21,870 bases of DNA. Origin: an uncultured Eubacteriales bacterium. GTDB taxonomy: Bacteria > Bacillota > Clostridia > Oscillospirales > Acutalibacteraceae. Under the pieces are notes generated by a model. It worked only from the letters and a program-made list of their open reading frames with translations, ran no database searches and was not told where the DNA came from. The DNA lies in assembly GCA_934394855.1 (NCBI GenBank), contig CAKRRH010000030.1, forward strand, positions 1 through 21,870, written 5' to 3'. Position numbers and translations under genes: made by a program. Of the stretch, positions 16,410 through 21,870 are shown one piece after another; the first letter of the stretch is position 1; the number at the start of each line of letters is the position of its first letter.

Positions 16410-16507
16410 GAATAACATTCATTTGCACCGAGTTTTTTAACATTCTAAAAACATTTTGTGAATTATGAATAATGTTATTCTAAGCCATCCCGAAAAACTT
16501 CGGAATG
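16410..16507 (+). other. Structured 5' leader of the hydrogenase operon
   Basis: The roughly 155-nt leader between the promoter and hndA contains a perfect 10-base inverted repeat, GAATAACATT (16410-16419) with AATGTTATTC (16471-16480), separated by 51 bases. A second short hairpin follows (CATCCCGAA at 16486-16494 with TTCGGAATG at 16499-16507, one mismatch). AACATTC recurs at 16414 and 16439. The distal hairpin has no U-tract, so it is not a terminator. I do not recognise a known riboswitch. Confidence 0.4.
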
Positions 16508-16548
16508 ACGCAAAACATACTTTATTTCAGCGAAAGTGAGGACTACAA

Positions 16549-17043
16549 ATGAAGAAACGCAAAAGCTCATTTCCCTTTAAGGGCACTCCCGAGCAGGAAA
16601 AAGAACTGATGGAATATATTGACCTGCACAAGGGCGAAAAGGGAGCGCTTATGCCGGTAATGCAAAAAGCGCAGGACATTTACGGCTATTTGCCGATTGA
16701 GGTTCAGCAAATGATCGCTCACGGACTCGGCACAACCGTAGAAAAGGTATATGGCGTTGCAACATTTTATGCGCAATTTGCGCTCACCCCAAAGGGAGAG
16801 AACAAAATTTCAGTCTGTCTTGGCACCGCTTGCTATGTTAAGGGCTCGCAGGGCTTGCTTGACAGAATCACCGAAATTTTGGGAATCGGTCCCGACGAAT
16901 GTACCGAAGACGGTAAATTTTCTCTTGAAGCCTGTCGCTGCATCGGCGCTTGCGGTCTTGCCCCGGTGCTTACGATCAACGACGAGGTTTACGGCAGACT
17001 TGAGAAGAAAGATGTTGACGACATCTTGAAAAAATATATGTGA
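16549..17043 (+). CDS. hndA: NuoE-like [2Fe-2S] subunit of NAD(P)-linked hydrogenase
   Basis: A 164-residue subunit of the HndA/HydC (NuoE-like) family that carries a [2Fe-2S] cluster next to the flavin subunit. An N-terminal helical part (about 15-80, with VMQKAQDIYGYLP and VATFYAQF) is followed by the thioredoxin-like domain. The cluster ligands are C90 and C95 (VCLGTACYVKG) plus C131 and C135 (CRCIGACGLAP). GTGAGGA (16536-16542) lies six bases before ATG. It is the first gene of the rightward operon, with its own promoter and a long leader. Length and motifs are complete. Confidence 0.95.
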   Translation: MKKRKSSFPFKGTPEQEKELMEYIDLHKGEKGALMPVMQKAQDIYGYLPIEVQQMIAHGLGTTVEKVYGVATFYAQFALTPKGENKISVCLGTACYVKGSQGLLDRITEILGIGPDECTEDGKFSLEACRCIGACGLAPVLTINDEVYGRLEKKDVDDILKKYM

Positions 17044-17049
17044 TTGCCA

Positions 17050-17592
17050 ATGATGAGAGAATTATCGCTGAACATTCTTGATGTTGCACAAAATTCGATT
17101 AAGGCCAAAGCCGACCTGATTGAAATCAGCGTTGTCGCAAACCGTGCGGACGACCTGCTTTCAATCATGATCAAAGATAACGGCTGCGGAATGACGCCGG
17201 AACAGGTAAATTCGGTCACAAGCCCGTTTTATACAACACGAACCACAAGGCGCGTCGGACTCGGAATACCGCTTTTTAAAATGGCGGCGGAAATGACGGG
17301 CGGCGCACTCAAAATCGAGTCAAAAGTCGGGGTCGGAACGACAGTCAAAGCCGATTTCGGCTATTCGCACATCGACCGAATGCCGCTTGGCGATATGTGC
17401 AGCACGATGATAACTCTTATCAAAATGAATCCGTCGATCGATTTTGTCTACTTTGAACAGCTCGATGACGCTCAAATGACGCTTGACACCCGAGAGATCA
17501 AAGAGATTTTGCAGGGCGTGCCGATAGATGAGCCCGATGTTATCAAATGGATAAAAGAATTTATCACCGACGGAAGTCCGTTTCTAAAATAA
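17050..17592 (+). CDS. Stand-alone HATPase domain protein in hydrogenase operon
   Basis: A 180-residue protein made mainly of a GHKL-type ATP-binding domain: N-box LNILDVAQNSIKA (N15), G1 box KDNGCGM, an ATP-lid-like SPFYTTRTTRRVGLGIPL with the G2 glycines, and GGALKIESKVGVGTTV. There is no histidine-phosphorylation helix, sensor or membrane segment, so it is not a complete sensor kinase. The last 60-70 residues form an unassigned extension (DFVYFEQLDD, KEILQGVPIDEPDVIKWIKEF). Such ATPases recur in clostridial hydrogenase operons, but their role is unsettled; SpoIIAB-like protein kinase or assembly factor are options. The frame can begin at TTG 17044, ATG 17050 or ATG 17053. None has a ribosome site, and the 6-base gap after hndA suggests translational coupling. 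Confidence 0.85.
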   Translation: MMRELSLNILDVAQNSIKAKADLIEISVVANRADDLLSIMIKDNGCGMTPEQVNSVTSPFYTTRTTRRVGLGIPLFKMAAEMTGGALKIESKVGVGTTVKADFGYSHIDRMPLGDMCSTMITLIKMNPSIDFVYFEQLDDAQMTLDTREIKEILQGVPIDEPDVIKWIKEFITDGSPFLK

Positions 17593-17619
17593 TCTTTAAA
17601 GAGAGGATTTGTTTTTATT

Positions 17620-17991
17620 ATGAAGTCTTTGGAAGAACTCAAGGCGATTCGTGACAGAGCGCAGCATAATGTTGTTGTCCGTGAAGAATCGGGAGCTAAA
17701 ACAAGAATAGTCGTCGGAATGGCAACCTGCGGAATTGCGGCAGGCGCCCGCCCGGTGCTCAACGCCTTTGCGGAAGAAGTTGAACGCAGAGGACTTAAAG
17801 ATGTAATGGTAACTCAAACAGGATGCATCGGCATTTGTCAATATGAGCCGGTGGTCGAAGTTTTTGAAGCCGGAAAAGAAAAAACAACATATGTAAAAAT
17901 GACCCCTGAAAAGGTGGCTGAAATAGTAACAGAACATATCGTCAACGGAAGAGTCGTAACAGCTTATACCATTGGCGCTAACAAAGAATAA
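17620..17991 (+). CDS. hndB: HndB-type thioredoxin-like [2Fe-2S] ferredoxin
   Basis: A 123-residue thioredoxin-fold ferredoxin of the HndB type, an electron-carrying subunit of the NAD(P)-reducing hydrogenase. The N-terminal helix (MKSLEELKAIRDRAQ) leads into IVVGMATCGIAAGARPVL (C37) and VTQTGCIGICQYEPVVEV (C69, C73). Only three cysteines are present in the whole protein: where NuoE-like domains have Cys-x4-Cys, the second cysteine is absent (CGIAAG). As far as I recall this is normal for HndB relatives, so the fourth cluster ligand would have to be another residue. GAGAGGA lies upstream of ATG, with somewhat long spacing. It sits between the HATPase and hndC in a compact operon. Confidence 0.9.
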   Translation: MKSLEELKAIRDRAQHNVVVREESGAKTRIVVGMATCGIAAGARPVLNAFAEEVERRGLKDVMVTQTGCIGICQYEPVVEVFEAGKEKTTYVKMTPEKVAEIVTEHIVNGRVVTAYTIGANKE

Positions 17992-18005
17992 GGAGGATTT
18001 TCCCT

Positions 18006-19799
18006 ATGTATCGTTCACAGGTACTTATTTGCGGCGGTACCGGTTGCACATCTTCCCACAGCGACAAAATCGCTGATGCAATGGAAAAAGAAATCAAAGC
18101 GGTCGGACTTGAAAATGAAGTCAATGTTGTAAGAACAGGTTGCTTTGGTCTTTGTGCGCTCGGCCCGATCATGATAGTATATCCCGAGGGCTGTTTTTAC
18201 TCAATGGTAACAGAGGACGATGTCAAAGAGATCGTTGACGAGCATTTGCTCAAAGGACGAATCGTTAAACGCCTTTTGTTCCAGGAAACCGTAATTGAAG
18301 ATAAAGATGAAGTAAAATCGCTCAATGAAACCGACTTTTACAAAAAGCAAAAGCGTGTTGCGCTTCGCAACTGCGGCGTGATCAATCCAGAAAACATCGA
18401 AGAATACATTGCAATGGACGGCTATCAGGCGCTCGGCAAGGTTCTTACCGAGATGAAGCCCGAAGATGTAATTCAGACGCTTCTTGATTCGGGGCTCAGA
18501 GGCCGAGGAGGCGGCGGATTCCCAACAGGTCTTAAATGGAAGCTGGCGGCAGGAAACGAAGCCGACCAGAAATATGTTTGTTGCAACGCAGACGAGGGCG
18601 ACCCAGGCGCATTCATGGACCGCTCGGTGCTTGAGGGCGATCCTCATGTTGTGCTTGAGGCAATGGCGATTGCGGGTTATGCGATCGGCGCAAGCCAGGG
18701 CTACATATATGTCCGTGCGGAATATCCGATTGCCGTTCACAGACTTGAAATTGCAATTAAGCAGGCTCGTGAATATGGATTGCTCGGCAAAGATATTTTC
18801 GGAACAGGCTTTGATTTTGATGTTGAGATCCGTCTTGGCGCAGGCGCATTTGTATGCGGCGAAGAAACCGCTCTGATGACCTCAATCGAGGGTAACCGAG
18901 GCGAGCCTCGTCCCCGTCCGCCCTATCCGGCAGTCAAGGGTCTGTTCAAAAAACCGACGATTCTCAACAATGTTGAAACATATGCCAACATTCCGCAGAT
19001 CATCTTAAAAGGCGCAGACTGGTTTGCGTCAATGGGAACCGAAAAGTCAAAAGGTACAAAGGTATTTGCTCTCGGCGGCAAAATCAAACATACGGGTCTT
19101 GTTGAAATTCCGATGGGCACGACCTTGCGTGAAGTAATCGAAGAAATCGGCGGCGGCATTCCGAACGGCAAAAAGTTCAAAGCCGCTCAGACAGGCGGAC
19201 CGTCCGGCGGATGTATCCCGGCGGAGCATTTTGACATTCCGATCGATTATGACAACCTTATCTCGATCGGCTCAATGATGGGTTCGGGCGGACTTATCGT
19301 AATGGACGAAGACACCTGCATGGTCGACATTGCGAAATTCTTCCTTGAATTTACCGTTGACGAATCATGCGGCAAATGTACTCCGTGCCGCGTCGGTACG
19401 AAGCGTTTGCTTGAGATACTCACAAAAATCACAAACGGTCAGGGAACTCTTGAAGATATTGATAAAATGGAGAATCTCTGTCACTATATTAAAGAAAACT
19501 CTCTTTGCGGTTTGGGTCAGACCGCTCCGAACCCGGTTCTTTCAACACTGCGCTACTTCCGTGACGAATACATCGCTCATGTTGTTGACAAAAAATGTCC
19601 TGCGGGCGTATGTAAGAAGCTCCTTTCCTATTCGATCATCGAAGACAAGTGCAAAGGTTGCACAGCTTGTGCCCGTCAATGTCCTGTCGGTGCAATCAGC
19701 GGTTCTGTCAAGAATCCTCATGTCATTGATCAGACAAAATGTATCAAATGCGGCGCTTGCATGGCAAAATGTAAATTCGGCGCAATCGTAAAGAACTGA
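18006..19799 (+). CDS. hndC: NuoF-like NAD(P)H/FMN subunit of hydrogenase
   Basis: A 597-residue flavin subunit (HndC/HydB) that binds NAD(P)H and FMN, and in bifurcating enzymes splits electrons between NADH and ferredoxin. Domains in order are an N-terminal thioredoxin-like [2Fe-2S] domain (C9, C14, C46, C50); the NuoF core with the NADH/FMN glycine loop GLRGRGGGGFPTGLKW (163-178) and NADEGDPGAFMDR (194-206); an SLBB region; and the N3-type [4Fe-4S] site (C455, C458, C461, C501). A C-terminal two-cluster ferredoxin follows (C549-C559 and C579-C589). AGGAGG nine bases before ATG fixes the start. All cluster ligands are intact. It lies 14 bases after hndB and 17 before hndD. Confidence 0.96.
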   Translation: MYRSQVLICGGTGCTSSHSDKIADAMEKEIKAVGLENEVNVVRTGCFGLCALGPIMIVYPEGCFYSMVTEDDVKEIVDEHLLKGRIVKRLLFQETVIEDKDEVKSLNETDFYKKQKRVALRNCGVINPENIEEYIAMDGYQALGKVLTEMKPEDVIQTLLDSGLRGRGGGGFPTGLKWKLAAGNEADQKYVCCNADEGDPGAFMDRSVLEGDPHVVLEAMAIAGYAIGASQGYIYVRAEYPIAVHRLEIAIKQAREYGLLGKDIFGTGFDFDVEIRLGAGAFVCGEETALMTSIEGNRGEPRPRPPYPAVKGLFKKPTILNNVETYANIPQIILKGADWFASMGTEKSKGTKVFALGGKIKHTGLVEIPMGTTLREVIEEIGGGIPNGKKFKAAQTGGPSGGCIPAEHFDIPIDYDNLISIGSMMGSGGLIVMDEDTCMVDIAKFFLEFTVDESCGKCTPCRVGTKRLLEILTKITNGQGTLEDIDKMENLCHYIKENSLCGLGQTAPNPVLSTLRYFRDEYIAHVVDKKCPAGVCKKLLSYSIIEDKCKGCTACARQCPVGAISGSVKNPHVIDQTKCIKCGACMAKCKFGAIVKN

Positions 19800-19816
19800 G
19801 AAAGGAGTTGACCTCA

Positions 19817-21571
19817 ATGGAAATGGTAAATCTGACAATTAACGGCATGGCGGTTAGCGTGCCGAAAGGCTCAACAATTCTTGAGGCAGCTCGTACTGTC
19901 GGAATCGAAATTCCGACGCTCTGCTTCATGAAAGAAATCAACGAGATCGGCGCTTGCAGAATCTGCATGGTCGAATCAAGCGAAAACGGCAGACCTCACA
20001 AAATGGTCACCGCCTGCGTTTATCCCGTAAGTGAGGGAATGGATGTTAAAACAAACACCCTCAAAATCCAAAATTCACGCAGAACCACATTAAAAATGAT
20101 TCTCTCGACTCACAACCGCAGCTGTCTTACCTGCGTTCGTTCGGGAAATTGCGAGCTTCAGACGCTTTGCTATGAATATGGCGTTGACAATGCGGAAGAA
20201 TTTGACGGTGAACTGCCCGAAAGAAGCGTTGACACTTCTGCACCGCATATGGTAAGAGATAATTCAAAATGTATTCTCTGCCGCCGCTGCGTTGCGGCCT
20301 GCGCACAGCAGCAGGTCAGTGTAATCGGTGCAAATGACCGTGGTTTTGATACTCATATCGGTTGCGTTTGGGACAAAGAGCTCGGCGAAGTTGACTGCAT
20401 TTCATGCGGGCAGTGCATTGTAAACTGTCCGGTAGGTGCTCTTTATGAAAAGGACGACACCGACAAGGTATATGAAGCACTGAGCGACAATGAAAAGCAC
20501 GTTATCGTTCAGACCGCACCTGCGGTTCGTGCCGCAATCGGCGAAGAATTCGGAATGCCGATCGGAACAAACGCAGAGGGCAAAATGGTTGCGGCGCTCA
20601 GACGACTCGGCTTTGCAAAAGTATTTGACACGAACACTGCGGCTGACTTTACAATAATGGAGGAAGCAAACGAGCTTATCGAGCGTGTTCAAAACGGCGG
20701 AAAGCTGCCGTTGATCACCTCCTGCTCACCCGGTTGGATCAAATATTGCGAATATCATTATCCGGATATGCTTGACAATCTTTCAAGCTGCAAATCACCT
20801 CAGCAGATGTTCGGCGCACTTGCGAAAACATGGTATGCCGAGAAAAACGGAATTGACCCGAGCGATATTATTGTAGTATCGGTAATGCCGTGTACCGCAA
20901 AGAAGTTTGAAATCGGAAGAGAAGATCAGTCTGCGGCGGGCGTACCCGATGTTGATATATCGATCACGACTCGTGAGCTTGCAAGAATGATCAAGCGTGC
21001 AAACATTCAGTTTACAAAGCTTCCCGACGAAGAATTTGACAATCCGCTCGGCGAATCGACAGGCGCTGCGGTGATCTTCGGCGCAACAGGCGGAGTAATG
21101 GAAGCGGCGCTGAGAACTGCGGTTGAGTCAATTACAGGCGAGACGGTTGATAATGTTGACTATGAGGCAGTCAGAGGAACAGCGGCTGTCAAGGTTGCCG
21201 AAATGACCGTCGGCGGACTTGATGTTAAAGTCGGCGTTGCAAGCGGAATGACAGGCGCAAAAGAATTGCTTGAGCGTGTAAAGGGCGGCGAAAAATTCAC
21301 ATTTATTGAGATCATGGGATGTCCGGGCGGCTGTGTAAACGGCGGCGGACAGCCGATTCAGCCGACATCTGTTCATCAAACGGTTGACCTCAAAGCACTT
21401 CGTGCGTCTGCGCTTTATCGTGAGGATGCCGCAAAGGCAATTAGAAAGTCACATGATAACCCGCTTTGCAAAGAGGTCTATGAAACATACCTCGGTAAGC
21501 CCGGTTCTCATAAGGCTCATGAAATCCTGCATACATCTTATGTAGATCGTTCAAAAGAAGTAACATTGTAA
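19817..21571 (+). CDS. hndD: [FeFe] hydrogenase catalytic subunit (HndD type)
   Basis: A 584-residue group A [FeFe] hydrogenase that makes or oxidises H2 with electrons from the HndC/HndA module. Clusters in order are an N-terminal [2Fe-2S] (C36, C47, C50, C67), a His-ligated [4Fe-4S] (H99, C103, C106, C112), two ferredoxin-like [4Fe-4S] (C152-C162; C194-C204) and the H-cluster. H-cluster motifs are L1 TSCSPGW (301-307), L2 MPCTAKKFE (C359) and L3 EIMGCPGGCVNGGGQP (C502, C506). L1 has Ser304 where CpI-type enzymes have the cluster-ligand Cys. A small-subunit segment (RKSHDNPLCKEVYETYLGKP) closes the protein. TTG 19808 is in frame, but AAAGGAG nine bases before ATG 19817 selects the latter. 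No maturation genes (hydE, F, G) lie in this window. Confidence 0.96.
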   Translation: MEMVNLTINGMAVSVPKGSTILEAARTVGIEIPTLCFMKEINEIGACRICMVESSENGRPHKMVTACVYPVSEGMDVKTNTLKIQNSRRTTLKMILSTHNRSCLTCVRSGNCELQTLCYEYGVDNAEEFDGELPERSVDTSAPHMVRDNSKCILCRRCVAACAQQQVSVIGANDRGFDTHIGCVWDKELGEVDCISCGQCIVNCPVGALYEKDDTDKVYEALSDNEKHVIVQTAPAVRAAIGEEFGMPIGTNAEGKMVAALRRLGFAKVFDTNTAADFTIMEEANELIERVQNGGKLPLITSCSPGWIKYCEYHYPDMLDNLSSCKSPQQMFGALAKTWYAEKNGIDPSDIIVVSVMPCTAKKFEIGREDQSAAGVPDVDISITTRELARMIKRANIQFTKLPDEEFDNPLGESTGAAVIFGATGGVMEAALRTAVESITGETVDNVDYEAVRGTAAVKVAEMTVGGLDVKVGVASGMTGAKELLERVKGGEKFTFIEIMGCPGGCVNGGGQPIQPTSVHQTVDLKALRASALYREDAAKAIRKSHDNPLCKEVYETYLGKPGSHKAHEILHTSYVDRSKEVTL

Positions 21572-21592
21572 TAGTATTTGATATTTAGTTAT

Positions 21593-21628
21593 GCGAGGGG
21601 TGCTTTTTTGTAAAAAAGCACCCCTCGC
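21593..21628. repeat. Perfect dispersed palindrome, right copy, after hndD
   Basis: Two perfect 17-base arms (GCGAGGGGTGCTTTTTT at 21593-21609; complement at 21612-21628) are separated by GT. It begins 21 bases after the hydrogenase stop and may help end or protect that transcript, though the bases after the stem (GCTCCCCTTAAAAAAC) are not a U-tract. The arms differ from the copy at 107-140 at several places yet remain perfectly self-complementary, and the flanking tails match, so both belong to one family. Confidence 0.85.
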
Positions 21629-21631
21629 GCT

Positions 21632-21770
21632 CCCCTTAAAAAACTTTATTTATGACATATTTCAATAGGACGAACAAAAAACTCACCTCTTAATACAGTC
21701 ACAACCGTTTTTGTTCCGATATTTCTATCCTCATAATCTCACTCTCGGAACAAAAACTCGTTTTAAGGGG
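21632..21770. repeat. Nested inverted repeats downstream of the hydrogenase operon
   Basis: CCCCTTAAAA (21632-21641) is matched by TTTTAAGGGG (21761-21770). Inside it, GTTTTTGTTCCGA (21707-21719) pairs with TCGGAACAAAAAC (21745-21757), 13 perfect bases around a 25-base pyrimidine-rich loop. CGAACAAAAAACTC near 21671 partly repeats the right arm in direct orientation. No gene is visible on either strand of this stretch. Confidence 0.65.
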
Positions 21771-21869
21771 TGTACGATAACGGCAATCAAACCACACTCA
21801 TTCACTCATCTTGTCGTGCCTTTCCCTAGCACGACGGTTCGCACGATTGTAAAAATCCGTTATCGTACA
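21771..21869. repeat. 99-bp element bounded by 13-bp perfect inverted repeats
   Basis: TGTACGATAACGG (21771-21783) and CCGTTATCGTACA (21857-21869) are exact complements. Just inside, CAATC (21784-21788) pairs with GATTG (21845-21849), and an apical stem GTCGTGC (21813-21819) pairs with GCACGAC (21829-21835) around a 9-base loop. The whole could fold into one long, bulged hairpin. It may be a small non-autonomous mobile element or a structured RNA. The window ends one base later, so the right boundary is untested. Confidence 0.65.
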
Positions 21870-21870
21870 G

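Noticed and set aside
18201..18740. 179-codon minus-strand open frame
   Set aside because: Antisense shadow of hndC, which is complete and has a strong start.
21771..21869. Integron attC site
   Set aside because: The arms contain AACGG/CCGTT but do not fit the RYYYAAC and GTTRRRY core consensus, and no integrase or cassette genes are present.
21632..21870. CRISPR array
   Set aside because: The repeats are inverted rather than regularly spaced direct repeats, and no cas gene is present.

Overview
The window looks like a chromosomal segment of a strictly anaerobic, fermentative Clostridia bacterium, probably an Oscillospirales/Ruminococcaceae-type gut lineage. The evidence is the NAD(P)H-linked HndABCD-type [FeFe] hydrogenase operon, the tepA-ftsK/spoIIIE pairing known from Firmicutes, strong Shine-Dalgarno sites, moderate GC and a cytoplasmic GH42 beta-galactosidase. 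The taxonomic call is inference; no rRNA or tRNA gene was recognised.

Layout. Positions 1-441 carry no convincing protein gene. They hold a perfect dispersed palindrome (107-140), an apparently orphan promoter/operator (170-205), an intrinsic terminator (305-340) and an extended -10 promoter for rmuC; 1-100 otherwise shows only a weak stem (46-52 with 65-71). rmuC (TTG start, 442-1686) and a nicotinamidase-like hydrolase (1712-2236) read rightward and end at a bidirectional terminator (2252-2297). From there to 16164 ten genes run leftward: tepA-like protease, ftsK/spoIIIE, ygiQ radical SAM, a lipoprotein MBL hydrolase of ComEC type, a DUF3006 protein, an FAD oxidoreductase with a C-terminal beta-sandwich, nadA, a GH42 beta-galactosidase, nadB and nadC. 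The divergent intergenic region 16165-16548 holds promoters for both directions and a roughly 155-nt structured leader. The hydrogenase operon then reads rightward (16549-21571): hndA, a stand-alone HATPase, hndB, hndC, hndD. The last 299 bases (21572-21870) hold no gene but are packed with palindromes, including a second copy of the left-end palindrome family and a 13-bp inverted repeat enclosing about 100 bp at the window edge.

How it works together. NadB and NadA make quinolinate from aspartate and dihydroxyacetone phosphate, and NadC makes nicotinate mononucleotide. The convergent nicotinamidase-like enzyme would recycle nicotinamide, so de novo synthesis and salvage sit side by side. HndABCD would couple pyridine nucleotide (and possibly ferredoxin) oxidation to H2 production. 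The insertion of a beta-galactosidase inside the nad cluster and the HATPase inside the hydrogenase operon are the oddest gene arrangements. Most genes are confidently assigned to known families; the less explained material is the palindromic DNA at both ends, the empty transcription unit near 170-343 and the role of the HATPase.
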